Notes under the pieces: model-generated
Told to the model about the DNA's origin: nothing
The model's input: the letters and a program-made list of their open reading frames with translations, nothing else
Databases searched by the model: none
Part shown: piece by piece, positions 11,531 through 22,500 of the stretch
How the letters are laid out: every line of letters begins with the position of its first letter
Position numbering within the stretch: position 1 is the first letter of the stretch
Assembly (NCBI GenBank): GCA_030280995.1
Contig: JASXTE010000011.1
Location: 3,802,501 to 3,866,500, forward strand
DNA length: 64,000 bases
Source: Hemileia vastatrix
Taxonomy: Eukaryota; Basidiomycota; Pucciniomycetes; Pucciniales; Zaghouaniaceae
Direction: 5' to 3'
Made by a program: the position numbers and the translations under genes

Positions 11531-14500
11531 ATGAGTGCTCCCCATGATAGTGTAAGTGAAAAGCCTGCTTATAATACCAGGTCTAAAGCTAACAAAAACT
11601 TTCCAGGACATCACCATGGAGGGACAACAGTACCCCCAGCCAGAAAGCATGAGTATAGAGGAAAAGGACGCCCTCTTAAAAAAGATAACTATAGAAAAGA
11701 CGTCTCCTCCTCTTCAGGATCAACTGTCCCACCTGGCCAAACAGGTTCTGAAGTTGGAAGAATCAAAATCTCTCATGTTCAAAGAAGTAGAGCAGTTGCA
11801 AAACAATTGCAAGGTAGGGTTTCAGCAGATGAATCAGGCAATGGCAGAATTAAAGGGAGGCCAGCCCAGTCAATCAAATCAGCAACCCCCTACCCAAGGA
11901 GGGTCCACTCACTTCCAGGAGAAAATCCTGGTAGACAAATGGAAATGGGACTGGTTTCACCAACAGTGGACAAGCCACAGTTGCAACAGGGATCCACCCC
12001 CTCATCTGACTTCCTCAGCTCACCCTTACAAGGGAAAAAAGCGCCAAAAATCAGGACTGGCAACCATCCCTTGGTAAGTAACTTACCCTCTCAGATTGGA
12101 CATAATACTGATAATTACAATATAGGTAATTCTATTGATGTTAAATCTGTACAAAAAATAGAGGAGGATTTAAGAAATTTAGGTTTTAGAGTAGATACAC
12201 CTGACTTGTCTTTTGTCCGCAATAACAGTACTATTTTCAATGATAATACAGTTAATCCTCAGTTGCAACCACCTACTAGTGAGATGAGAAGTTCACAGGA
12301 GAGTGAGAGAATTGAAAAGGAGGACATGGAATATTTTAACAATAATCCAACTGTCCATAGAATTGTTTCAGCATTGTGGAATAGAATGAATGATTGTGAG
12401 GAACAGACAGTTAAGCTCACTAGTGATACAATTTCATCCTTGACATTAAACATTTCTCAATTAGCAACACGTAACAAAGAATTAGAGAAAGAACATTTGT
12501 CTCTAACTCTTAAATATGATTCATTGAGTAATAAATATAATGACCTTTCAAACAAATTTTGTGAGTTAGAAAAATTATATGAAACACATTTATTAAAAAC
12601 TGAATCAAGAACAAAGTTATCTTTTTCCCAGACAAATCAAAGTGTCTCTGAGTTGCTACAAAGATTAACTAAAGTTGAGATTGAAACTGCCAATCTACTG
12701 ATGAACCAGGATAATCATAAGTATAATCAATATAATAATAATCCTTTCATTGGCAAAAGTGAATCTCATTCCTTCCCTATACCACCACAATTAAAACCAA
12801 CTGGTGGTAGTGTCAAATCTGAAAATGTAAGTCACAAATCCGTGCAGGAAGAAATACAAGACCATTTATCAAAAGTGAATGAGTTGTTGAATTTACCTAA
12901 GATTAGTGAGATAAAATCCAATCAGAAGAACTGGCCTAAGATGGATCAGTACCCAACTTATGATGGGGAAGCCAGCTCTGATTGGCAACATTTTATTCAA
13001 AGAATTGACAACTTGAAATTCTCATATAAGTTACCAGATGAAGAGATAACATCAAAATTAATTTCTTTATTTAAGGATGTTGCTTTATTATGGTTTGAAG
13101 CTGTCTTAAGTGAGGGTAGAGACTACTCTTGGGCTGAATGGAAACAACTTATTGAAAAACAATTTGGAGGTTCTAAATTCAGGCTTACTCAGCAGAGACT
13201 TTATGAGAAGACTAGGTATAATCCGTTGAATGGTGACAAACCTATGGTATTTTTAATGAATTTAAACAAAATATTAAAAGCCATTGAGACTCATATGGAT
13301 TTTAACTTATGGAAAGATAAGCTAATATACAAATTACCTATATCTGTCAGAGACATTGTTGTAGCTAGAACATTAAATGTTACTGAATATTCTGACTTTA
13401 TTAATATTTGCAATGAAATATTATTAAACCATAAGTATGAATCAAGGTATTCCACTTATAAGCAAAATGTTGAACCTGTAAAAACTCAGAATTCAAAAAC
13501 ACTTCAGGAGAAGCAGAAAAAACCTACTGCACCTGTAGTACCTAAAAAGTATGAAACAAATACTTGTTATAAGTGTAACAAACCTTGGGTCAAAGGTCAC
13601 AAATGTGAGAAAAACATAAATATTGTTGAAAATCAACGTGAATCTGAAACTGAAACTGAAAAAAGTAAAGAATCAAGTGATTATGACAGCAATATCTCAT
13701 ATAGTGATGAAAATGAAGTCTGTATGTTGGAAGATGATTTGTCCATCTTTGAAAATCCAATATTAAATATGGACTCAAATGAATCTTTAATGAATTTTGA
13801 GGATGCTGAAATCATTAAGGATATACAAGCTGATAACTTTAGAATGACACCTATCACGGTTCCAGCTATCATTTCTGGTGAAAATGTTAATATAGTATTG
13901 GACACAGGAGCTTCTGGTTCAGTTGTTTCCACTAATACATTACAGAAAATTGATAGTGAATATAAGTCTAAGCTAGAACCACTTCAAAATAAAAATTGGA
14001 GAGGTTTTGGATCAGTACTACACCCCATTGGTAAATACAAAGCTGCTGTTTTCTTTAAACATCAACATGGTTATGTAAGGGTAACTTGTGACTTTGTAGT
14101 AATGGATAATACTAATTGTAGTAACTGTTTTATCATTGGAAATGATATTCTGACTAAATTTGGTGTAAAATTAGACCCTGCTAATAACAATTTTACAATT
14201 GGAATGAATGGTAAAAGGAAATTTAAAATAAACTCTTTTAACACAGTCTTACACATTGATTCAGTAACAAATTCCCCGTTTAAAGGAAGAGAATCCAATG
14301 AGATGGAACTTCTGGAAACAGAAATTTCAAAAGCATCATTTGGCACTCAGATAAGTGAAACTGAGAAAGATAATATTTTGGAATTAATTAAAGCTTTTCC
14401 AATGGCTTTTGCACATGGTACAAATGAACTTGGCCTTGTAAAAGATCATGAAATGAAGATTAGTTTAACCTGTGATATGGATAATACTTCTGCTAGTCTT

Positions 14501-17398
14501 AAAAAGAAACCATACCCTGCTTCACCAATGAAGAGGAAAGACATAGAGGATAATATTAAGATGTTATTAAAAATGAACATTCTTGAGAAGGTTGAAACTA
14601 TACCAAAATATTGTGTAATATCACCAGTGCTAATTTCTTATGAACAAGATAAAGCAAGACTGTGCGGTGATTATAGAGCATTAAATACATTTACAGTAGA
14701 TGATATTTATCCCTTGCCAAGGATTGCCTCTATACATGCTACCCTTAAAGGTGCTAAATATATAAGTTGCCTAGATGTAAATAAAGGGTACCATCAAATT
14801 CCTGTTGAAATGAATTCACAGAACTTTTTGTTGATAACAACACACATGGGAATTTATAAGTATGTCAGAATGCCATTTGGACCAAAAAATGCTCCATCTG
14901 TATTTCAGAAGTTAATGGATATAACATTCCATAATGAAATGATTGAGGGATGGTTAATGGTATATATTGATGACATCATAGTGTTCTCTAAAACTTTTGA
15001 TGAACACTTAATCCATTTAAGGAAAGTATTTCAGAAAATGGATGAAATAAAAATGACCCTTGCATTGAAAAAATGTAAATTTGGGTTTGAATCTTTAAAA
15101 GTGCTTGGTCATATTGTATCTGGCTTACAAATATGTGTAGACCAAAATAAAGTGGCTGCAATAAAGAATATTGGCATTCCTCAAAATGTGAAGGATGTAC
15201 AATCTTTTCTTGGAATGTGTGGTTATTATAGACAATATATAAAAAACTACCAATCAATTGCTGCACCACTGACCACACTGATAAAGAAATCAGAAGCTTT
15301 CATTTGGAATAATGAAAGACAACAAGCTTTTAATAAGTTGAAAGAATGTTTAATGACAGCTCCTATCTTGGGTTTACCAGATTTTCAATTACCTTTTGTA
15401 CTATATACAGATGCAAGTTTTATTGGACTGGGTGCTGCTTTACATCAAAAACAACTTATTGAAGGTAAAATGTCAGAAGTAGTAATCTGCTATATTTCAC
15501 GTACTCTGAGAAGTGGTGAATTGAAATATGGTGCTACTCAACTTGAATGTTTGGCAGTAGTATGGGCTCTTGAAAAGCTACATTATTACCTTGAAGACCA
15601 AAAATTTGAGTTAATAACTGACTGTAGTGCAGTTAAGTCACTCTTAAACATGAAAACTCCTAATAGACACATGTTTAGATGGCAATTAGCTGTACAAGAA
15701 TACAGAGGACGGATGACTATTACACATAGAGCAGGAACCTTGCACTTTAATGTAGATCTGTTGTCTAGAGTACCTCTGCCTAAAAATGATGATAATCCTG
15801 CTTATGTTCCTGAGTCAGAGATTATTAACATTTATGGCATTTATATTGTAGATCTTGAGGATGAATTTATGCAATCAATTCTTGATAATTATAATTCAGA
15901 TCCTGACTTAAGTAAATTAACTACAATATTAAATGATCCATCTAATGCTTCAATGAATGTTTTAATAAAAACATTACCAATTAAGTATAAAGAGGCATTA
16001 GAAAAAGGAAAATTTTCCATTGAGGATACTTTTATATATTACAGGAAAAAATTAAGTAATGTAATTGTAATTCCCCCTTCAATGAAGGAGTTAATGTTAA
16101 GTATATGTCATGATGATATATTAACAGGTCATTTTGACTACCATAAAACATTAACCAGAGTAAAAAACACAGCTTGGTGGATTAACATGTCTGAGGATGT
16201 TCAGAAATATGTTGAAACATGTGATTCTTGTCAAAAATCTAAAAGATTAACAGGAAAAAGAGCTGGTTTATTACAACAAATTGAGCAACCAAAAGCTCCA
16301 TGGGAAATCATTAACATGGACTTTGTAACAGGCTTGCCAATAGCAGGACATAAGAGTTATAACTCCTGCTGGGTAATTGTAGATAGATTTACAAAGATGT
16401 GTAAATTTATTCCTACCCACAAAGAGGTTTCTGCAAAGGACTTAGCTTTTTTATGGTGGACACAAATGTTAAATATAGCAGGTTTCCCCAAAGCAATAGT
16501 ATCTGACAGAGATCCTAAATTTACTTCTGAGTTCTGGACATCACTTATGGATGTTTCAGGGTGTCAATTAAAACTTTCTACAGCACACCATCCACAAACT
16601 GATGGGCTAGCAGAGAGAATGATACAAACCTTAGAAGATATGATAAGAAGATACTGTGCTTTTGGTCTTAATTTTAAAGACAATGACAAATTCATGCATG
16701 ATTGGGTAACCCTTATCCCAGGTTTAGAATTTGCATATAATAGTACAGTACATTCTGTCACTGGCAAAAAGCCATTTGAGTTATGGTTGGGTTATGTACC
16801 TAATACCCCTGCTAAAACTCTTAATAAGTTACCTAGATTGGATATTCATCCAGGTACTAAATCTTTTCTTCAGATGCAGGAATTATGCAGAAAACATGCT
16901 CAAGAATGTATAAATAAGGCTTTTGAGTATGAAAAGAAAAGATGGGATAAAGCCCATAAAGAACAAATGTTCAAAGAGGGTGATGAAGTCCTTATTTCAA
17001 CACTACATTTCAATTTAAATGGTAATGTTAAATTGAAGGATCCATTCATTGGACCATTTGTAGTTAAAAAGATGGTTGGTAATAATGCTGTTGAGGTTAT
17101 TCTATATGCACCTTATGATAGAAAACATCCAGTATTTCCTATTTCTCTTATAAAACCATACCATTCTAATGATACTGCTCTATTTCCAAGAAGATCAGGA
17201 AGGCATAAACAGCAACCTGAAGAAATAGTGGAAAAGGCAGAAAATGAAAAGATACTTAAAAAGAGACACCTTACTAAAGAAAAGGGAGTTGAGTATCTAT
17301 TAAGATTTAAAAATAAATCAAGTGAATATGACCAGTGGATTCCAGAAAATGAAATCTCTGATCTTAAAAATCTCTTGAAAAAATTTAAATCTAAATAA
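11531..17398 (+). CDS. Gag-Pol polyprotein of chromovirus A (intact)
   Basis: A 1955-codon frame without stops. Order seen: coiled-coil region (about 290-380); capsid-like region starting YDGEASSDWQ (about 480-650); zinc knuckle CYKCNKPWVKGHKC (about 679); aspartic protease with DTGASGSVVS (Asp 791); reverse transcriptase with LCGDYRALN and the YIDD box at 1145-1148; RNase H with YTDAS (Asp 1294); integrase with an H-H-C-C finger (about 1526-1565) and catalytic Asp 1597, Asp 1659 and Glu 1695 (DD35E spacing); and a C-terminal chromodomain (VEYLLRFKNKSSEYDQW, about 1918-1945). All named catalytic residues are present. The first about 180 codons overlap another frame that looks more protein-like, so the true N-terminus of this protein is uncertain. 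Stop TAA is 17396-17398, about 120 bp before the 3' LTR. Confidence 0.95.
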   Translation: MSAPHDSVSEKPAYNTRSKANKNFPGHHHGGTTVPPARKHEYRGKGRPLKKDNYRKDVSSSSGSTVPPGQTGSEVGRIKISHVQRSRAVAKQLQGRVSADESGNGRIKGRPAQSIKSATPYPRRVHSLPGENPGRQMEMGLVSPTVDKPQLQQGSTPSSDFLSSPLQGKKAPKIRTGNHPLVSNLPSQIGHNTDNYNIGNSIDVKSVQKIEEDLRNLGFRVDTPDLSFVRNNSTIFNDNTVNPQLQPPTSEMRSSQESERIEKEDMEYFNNNPTVHRIVSALWNRMNDCEEQTVKLTSDTISSLTLNISQLATRNKELEKEHLSLTLKYDSLSNKYNDLSNKFCELEKLYETHLLKTESRTKLSFSQTNQSVSELLQRLTKVEIETANLLMNQDNHKYNQYNNNPFIGKSESHSFPIPPQLKPTGGSVKSENVSHKSVQEEIQDHLSKVNELLNLPKISEIKSNQKNWPKMDQYPTYDGEASSDWQHFIQRIDNLKFSYKLPDEEITSKLISLFKDVALLWFEAVLSEGRDYSWAEWKQLIEKQFGGSKFRLTQQRLYEKTRYNPLNGDKPMVFLMNLNKILKAIETHMDFNLWKDKLIYKLPISVRDIVVARTLNVTEYSDFINICNEILLNHKYESRYSTYKQNVEPVKTQNSKTLQEKQKKPTAPVVPKKYETNTCYKCNKPWVKGHKCEKNINIVENQRESETETEKSKESSDYDSNISYSDENEVCMLEDDLSIFENPILNMDSNESLMNFEDAEIIKDIQADNFRMTPITVPAIISGENVNIVLDTGASGSVVSTNTLQKIDSEYKSKLEPLQNKNWRGFGSVLHPIGKYKAAVFFKHQHGYVRVTCDFVVMDNTNCSNCFIIGNDILTKFGVKLDPANNNFTIGMNGKRKFKINSFNTVLHIDSVTNSPFKGRESNEMELLETEISKASFGTQISETEKDNILELIKAFPMAFAHGTNELGLVKDHEMKISLTCDMDNTSASLKKKPYPASPMKRKDIEDNIKMLLKMNILEKVETIPKYCVISPVLISYEQDKARLCGDYRALNTFTVDDIYPLPRIASIHATLKGAKYISCLDVNKGYHQIPVEMNSQNFLLITTHMGIYKYVRMPFGPKNAPSVFQKLMDITFHNEMIEGWLMVYIDDIIVFSKTFDEHLIHLRKVFQKMDEIKMTLALKKCKFGFESLKVLGHIVSGLQICVDQNKVAAIKNIGIPQNVKDVQSFLGMCGYYRQYIKNYQSIAAPLTTLIKKSEAFIWNNERQQAFNKLKECLMTAPILGLPDFQLPFVLYTDASFIGLGAALHQKQLIEGKMSEVVICYISRTLRSGELKYGATQLECLAVVWALEKLHYYLEDQKFELITDCSAVKSLLNMKTPNRHMFRWQLAVQEYRGRMTITHRAGTLHFNVDLLSRVPLPKNDDNPAYVPESEIINIYGIYIVDLEDEFMQSILDNYNSDPDLSKLTTILNDPSNASMNVLIKTLPIKYKEALEKGKFSIEDTFIYYRKKLSNVIVIPPSMKELMLSICHDDILTGHFDYHKTLTRVKNTAWWINMSEDVQKYVETCDSCQKSKRLTGKRAGLLQQIEQPKAPWEIINMDFVTGLPIAGHKSYNSCWVIVDRFTKMCKFIPTHKEVSAKDLAFLWWTQMLNIAGFPKAIVSDRDPKFTSEFWTSLMDVSGCQLKLSTAHHPQTDGLAERMIQTLEDMIRRYCAFGLNFKDNDKFMHDWVTLIPGLEFAYNSTVHSVTGKKPFELWLGYVPNTPAKTLNKLPRLDIHPGTKSFLQMQELCRKHAQECINKAFEYEKKRWDKAHKEQMFKEGDEVLISTLHFNLNGNVKLKDPFIGPFVVKKMVGNNAVEVILYAPYDRKHPVFPISLIKPYHSNDTALFPRRSGRHKQQPEEIVEKAENEKILKKRHLTKEKGVEYLLRFKNKSSEYDQWIPENEISDLKNLLKKFKSK
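11616..12077 (+). CDS. small ORF in the +1 frame overlapping the start of gag-pol
   Basis: 153 codons from ATG 11616 to TAA 12077. It has a Leu-rich heptad region (LSHLAKQVLKLEESKSLMFK) and then VDKWKWDWFHQQW and HPYKGKKR. Counterparts in the same relative +1 frame are visible in element B (VEQWEWDYLMSHYQ, HPYQGG) and element C (VINWKWDFYSQNYN, HSYRGKGK), with aromatic-for-aromatic changes. By contrast the main frame over this stretch looks arbitrary. It may be a separate small Gag-related protein or the real Gag N-terminus joined to the main frame by frameshifting or splicing. A GTAAGT sits at its stop codon (12074). Confidence 0.55.
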   Translation: MEGQQYPQPESMSIEEKDALLKKITIEKTSPPLQDQLSHLAKQVLKLEESKSLMFKEVEQLQNNCKVGFQQMNQAMAELKGGQPSQSNQQPPTQGGSTHFQEKILVDKWKWDWFHQQWTSHSCNRDPPPHLTSSAHPYKGKKRQKSGLATIPW

Positions 17399-17505
17399 TA
17401 CTGATCATTCAGTATATGTATTATAAAAATTATTTTTTTTATTTTATTATTTCACTCCTTAGTTTTAATTAAAATGTCTTAACATTTTTTTTTATTGTTT
17501 TTTTT

Positions 17506-17517
17506 AGGGTGAGGGAG
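17506..17517 (+). promoter_or_regulatory. polypurine tract of element A
   Basis: AGGGTGAGGGAG after a T-run, directly before the 3' LTR; the expected primer for plus-strand DNA synthesis. Element B has AGAGTGAGGGAG in the same position (25061-25072). Confidence 0.8.
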
Positions 17518-18693
17518 TGTCAGCCTAAATATCCTTAGGACTGAGTATTTCTTATGCTTAAAATAAGATAACCTTAAGTAGATTAAGCTTATACCTTAAA
17601 AATAAGGTTAAAATAATAATATATATTATTTTATTATATATATATATAATTATTATTCTATTATATAACTTATAATAGTTTAAATAGCTTATCCATGGCC
17701 TAATAATATTTATTAAGGTGTTAATGGAGTCATAATATACTTATCTTAAGTGATATGAAGTAATTATTGACATACATAAGCTTATATGTATACATAAATC
17801 TCATATTCAGTGAAATATGCAGTATATTATGTATATTTAGGTATATAAGTGGGTTTTAGCCCCTTAATAGCCTATAACCTTTGTTTTTCTGCTTATTTTA
17901 GGTCATATGGACGAAATCAGTGGACTCACAACGCCTACAGAAGCATAGGCACCTATATCAGGCGCATACACCCAGTTTGGACAACTGAAATTACTTCCTT
18001 GGATGGTTATTCACGGATTTATGGGTTGGAAGGATGTTTCTGGGTTAATATGGATGCTTGGGGATGTTATTGGGGGCTTGGAAATTTTATTTGTTTCCTT
18101 TATATGCTTTTAGTCTCATTAAATCTCTTTTTGATTATTTATTTTACCTGTTTCTTTATGGTATCCGCTTTTATCTGGGTTTTCTATTTATGGTATGGAT
18201 CTGTGTTATTATTAATAGTGATGGAGGGTCCTTACTGGAGGTCTGGGTGTTGAAACTGCTTGAAGTGGACGCCATGGGGAGGTGATGGGCCCTCACAGTG
18301 CTGTAATTGCCGGGGATAGCAGTGACATCATCTGGATTGAAGGTCTGTGCACTCCAGTGGATTTGGGTATAAGTAAGGAGGGATTTTGAAAGTTTATTAT
18401 AATCATTCAGTTACTACAATTCAAAAAACCACTACAATACAATTATTAAATTTGGAAATATATTATAAAGCCCTTATAAATTGATATTATCTTTATATAA
18501 GCTATAACTATATTTTATTCTTCTATTTTCCACCACTAGCACACATTTAAATCCAAGTATTGTGAGTTTTATTTGAGTATAACTATTCTATTAGTCTTCC
18601 CCTGAGGTTTAATCACTAAATCATTTATCAATAAGTAGTAGGACCATAAAATAACACTATTATATCATACTTATATACTAGACTATACTGACA
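17518..18693 (+). repeat. 3' LTR of element A
   Basis: 1176 bp, same ends as the 5' LTR. Differences seen by eye include changes near 17600, 17871, 17949, 18062, 18082, 18409, 18452-18466 and 18542-18570 relative to the 5' copy. Confidence 0.95.
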
Positions 18694-18698
18694 GTTTT
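18694..18698. repeat. target-site duplication of element A, right copy (GTTTT)
   Basis: Matches 9839-9843 exactly. Directly after it comes the ATG at 18700 that opens element B's gag frame, so A landed one base upstream of that start. Confidence 0.85.
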
Positions 18699-18859
18699 CA
18701 TGTCCAGTAGTTTGGAAAACAGCATGGAAAATCTTCATGTGGATGAAATTGATGTGGATGTTGATAATGAATCTGTAAGTTCTTCAAAATTAACTTACAA
18801 GAATTCTTCAGCTGACAAACAACCTTCATACCCTTCAGGATGTAGAAATTTCAGGAGAA

Positions 18860-19546
18860 GTGGCAAACCAAACTCACCAAACTACTCTGAAAAAAGTAAA
18901 GCCTCAGATCAATCAGGAAAATACTCTAAAGGGTATAAAAATAAAAAAGATCCCTCTGACGCAAAAAAAAAACAATCTGTCCAGCCATATACAAGAACTG
19001 AAGGCAGAAAGCATGAAGTACAAGGCAAAAGTAGACACACTCTGGCAACAGATGCAGGAGCTCTTAAATCACAAGCAGGTTCAACCTCCTCCTTTCCCAG
19101 CCTCTCAGCCTCAGCCTCAGCCTCAGCCTCAGCCTCAGCCTCAGCCTCAGCCTCAGCCTCAGCCTCAGCCTCAGCCTCAGCCTCAGCCTCAGCCTCAGCC
19201 TCAGCCTCAGCCTCAGCCTCAGCCTCAGCCTCAGCCTCAGCCTCAGCCTCAGCCTCAGCCTCAGCCTCAGCCTCAGCCTCAGCCTCAGCCTCAGCCTCAG
19301 CCTCAGCCTCAGCCTCAGCCCCATCAGGCACTCAGCTCTTTCACTCAAAGTCAAAACACTGTACAAGTGGAACAGTGGGAATGGGACTACCTGATGAGCC
19401 ATTACCAAAAGAATTTTCAAAAGCCAGCAGGTCAACACCCTAGACCATCCAGGACACAAACCTACCATCAATCTCCTCAGGCCCATCCTTATCAGGGAGG
19501 AAGAATAAAGAAGGCCCAGGGGAAATTTCCTCCCTTGCCAAGATAA
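18860..19546 (+). pseudogene. element B counterpart of the +1-frame small ORF, expanded by a hexanucleotide repeat
   Basis: 228 codons open in the +1 frame relative to gag. Contains KAESMKYKAKVDTLWQQMQE, a long Pro-Gln repeat (19106-19320), then VEQWEWDYLMSHYQ and HPYQGG, and ends with TAA. It aligns with 11616-12077 of element A. The frame survived while the downstream gag-pol collected stops. Start codon uncertain (the visible Met codons are upstream and at the KAESM position). Confidence 0.5.
19106..19320. repeat. (CAGCCT)n hexanucleotide microsatellite, about 36 units
   Basis: 215 bp of near-perfect CAGCCT repeats inside element B's gag. It reads Pro-Gln in the +1 frame and Ala-Ser in the main frame. 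Element A has no such repeat at the aligned position, so the expansion is specific to this copy or subfamily. Confidence 0.97.
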
Positions 19547-22500
19547 GTAATTTGTTTGATAAACATGTTAGTATGTAAAATAACAAATCTTTTTCCACAG
19601 TTAATATTGTGGATAATAGTGAAAGAACAGTTAAACCCATAAAGAGACAACTTCCTTTAATGAGTAGCCCTAATGATGTAGTTAGTAAATTATCATTTGA
19701 TGAACCTTTAAATTTAACTTCTACCTCTTTATTTAATCCTTCTCTTGCAATTAAAAATGATTCTGTTTCCCCTGAAGTCTTTACCTTTCTTGAGAAAACT
19801 TCTGAGGATATATTAAAAGATACACTTGATTTTAATGTTGTAAAATACAAAAATTTGAGAGATGTATTAGAACATGAGAGTGATAGATTAAATAATTTAC
19901 ACTTACATTGTAAAGTGAGCTCTTCTGTGAAAGATACAGCTTATTTTAAAATCAAAGAAGCTTTGAATATTGTTCTTAGCCAAAAAAAACAAATAAGAAG
20001 TGATCATAGAGCTATCTCAGATAAAAATATTCATCTGCATAAAACTTTGAGTGAGTTAAAACCCCTTATTGAAGAGAATTATTCATTGAAAAGTGAATTT
20101 AATTCTCTACACAAGGAGTTGAAAAATCTGAAGAATGATTTCCAAGCTATGAGTACCAAATACACAGTCTTTGAGGACAGAAATGTTTTATCCCTTGAAA
20201 AAATAAATGACCAGATGTCTTAAATTCTAAGGATAAGAAATTATTTGTCTGACTTTCAGGAAAAACTCTCAGCCTTAACTGTCAATAATTATGGTGTAGA
20301 TGAAAAGGCTGCCCATAAGGTTCATAAAAATAAAGAAAGGGTACTGAACAAAGCAGCTCTTTTCTTCCCCATACTCCAGCCATTAAAAAAAACTGAGAAT
20401 GAGTCTGTAAAATCTTTTGCTTCAAGCGAGAAATATTTTAATGGTCATGAACCAGCTGTTTCTTTAAATAATGAAATTTCTGAACACCTGGCTAAACTTC
20501 AAGAATTATTGATGTTAAATAATTCTAATCAAAAGATGGACCATCCCAGTAGCCAGAAATATTGGCCCAAACTGGATCAGTATCCCACTTTTGATGGTGA
20601 GTCTTCATCTGACTGGCAACACTTTGTTCAGAGAATTGATAATCTGATAAACTCTTATAAATTTCCAGATGAATAAATTGTCTCTAAATTAATTTCATTA
20701 TTTTCCAATGTAGCTTTAATGTGGTATGAATCGGTCTTATTTGACAATCAACATTATACTTGGAAAGAGTGGAAAACATTGATTGAAGATCAATTTGGTG
20801 GTTCCAAGCTCAGACTTGCCCAGCAGAGATTATATGAGACTGCTAAATATGTGTCCTCATCTCCTGAAAAACCTATTGTTTTCCTTATGAAAACTACAAA
20901 AATTCTTAGAGCCATGGATCCTAAAATGGATTATGATATTTGGAGAGATTAGATTCTCTACAAATTGCCAAATTCTCTGAGAGATTTGATTGAGGAAAGG
21001 AATGAGCATGTAAGAGAGAATTCTTCCTTTATTAATATCTGTAATGAAGTTCTACTAAATCATAGATATGAGCCAAGGAATTATCCTTTAAAATCTTATC
21101 ATGACCAGAAAAAGCCTTCCACAAAACTTCCAGAAAAAACTGGTAAACATTCTGCCCCAGTTGTACCAAAGGAATATGCAACTAACACTTGTTTTAAATG
21201 TAACAAACCATGGCAGAAAGGACATGTTTGTGATAAGAAAATTCATCTTGTTGAAAAAACTGAAGAATCTGAAAATACTCAAGCTGATATTGATGATTCC
21301 TTAAGTGACTGTAATAGCAATATCTCTTATGACCATTATTCTTTTCAAGAAGTTCTAGTTTTAGAAAAGGATATCCAATATTTAGATAATTGGTCTGAAA
21401 ATTGTGATATTGACTTATCTTCTGTAGAAAATTCTGAAATAATTAGAGATATTACTGACAGTTCCATTTTAATATCACCTTTGAGAGCACCAGTTATCAT
21501 AAATGATAAAAATGTTGAGGTTATTCTTGACTCTGGTGCTGGAGGAAGTGTAGTGTCTGAGAAAGCACTAGCTTATGTGGATAAAGATTATCAAAGTAAA
21601 TTTTTAACTATAACATGTGAAAAATGGAAAGGTTATGGTTCTGTTTTATGTACCATTGGAAAATACAAGACCACTGTGTTTTTTAAATATAATGGTGGTT
21701 TTGTTAGAGCTATTTGTGAATTTGTTGTGATGAAAAATGATAATTTAAGCAATTGGTTTATCATGGGAAATGACATTTTAAACATGTTTGGCATTATATT
21801 GGATCCTGCAAACAATTGTTTTACTTTGGGCATGAATAGGAAAAGAAAATTTAAAATTTCTTTCTCCAAAAAGCATTCTGCACCCTTACTAAAATCTTTT
21901 CATTCTTTGATCCAATGTAAAGGTATACAAACAGAGGAAATGGGTGTATTATTGTCTGAAATTAACACAGCTTCATTTGGTCATCAATTGACTAATACTC
22001 AAAAAGATTCAATAGTTGCATTGATTACATCTTTCCCTATGGCTTTTGCTCATGGTTCCAATGTGTTAGGGCTGGTTAAAGATGAAATGAAAATTTATTT
22101 ATCCTGTAATTTGAATGAAATACATCCTAGCCTATAGAAAACAATATCCTGCTTCTCCCACAAAGAGAAAAGGTACTGAAGATAATATCTCAACTTTATT
22201 AAGTATGAATACTATTGAAAAGGTAGATGTTACACCCAAATATTGTGTCATCTCTCCAGTTTTGATCTCCTATGAGAAAGATAAAGCTAGGCTTTGTAGA
22301 GATTATAGAGCATTGAATACCTTTACTGTGGATGATATTAACCCTTTACCTAGAACTAGCTCTATACATGCTACCTTGCAAGGTGTAAAAGTCACAAGCT
22401 GTCTGGATGGAAATAAAGGTTATCATCAAATACCTGTTGATAAATCTTCCCAAATTTTTTTGCTAATTGCAACTCATAAGGGAATTTATAAATATGTTAG

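Larger units (their letters stand above)
9844..18693 (+). mobile_element. Ty3/gypsy chromovirus, family A, structurally complete
   Basis: An 8850-bp element with two LTRs of exactly 1176 bp, TG...CA ends, a 5-bp GTTTT duplication, a primer-binding-like site at 11020, one long gag-pol frame (11531-17398) ending in a chromodomain, and a purine tract (AGGGTGAGGGAG, 17506-17517) next to the 3' LTR. I count roughly a dozen to fifteen differences between the LTRs by eye, about 99% identity, so the insertion is young. It lies in the leader of element B. Confidence 0.95.

Noticed and set aside
12072..12098. A 21-nt GTAAGT...CTCAG intron joining the small ORF to gag-pol in element A
   Set aside because: Too short for a spliceosomal intron, and its removal leaves a TGA in the joined frame.
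18909..19486. Minus-strand Ala-Glu and Leu-Arg repeat frames
   Set aside because: Shadows of the CAGCCT repeat in element B gag.
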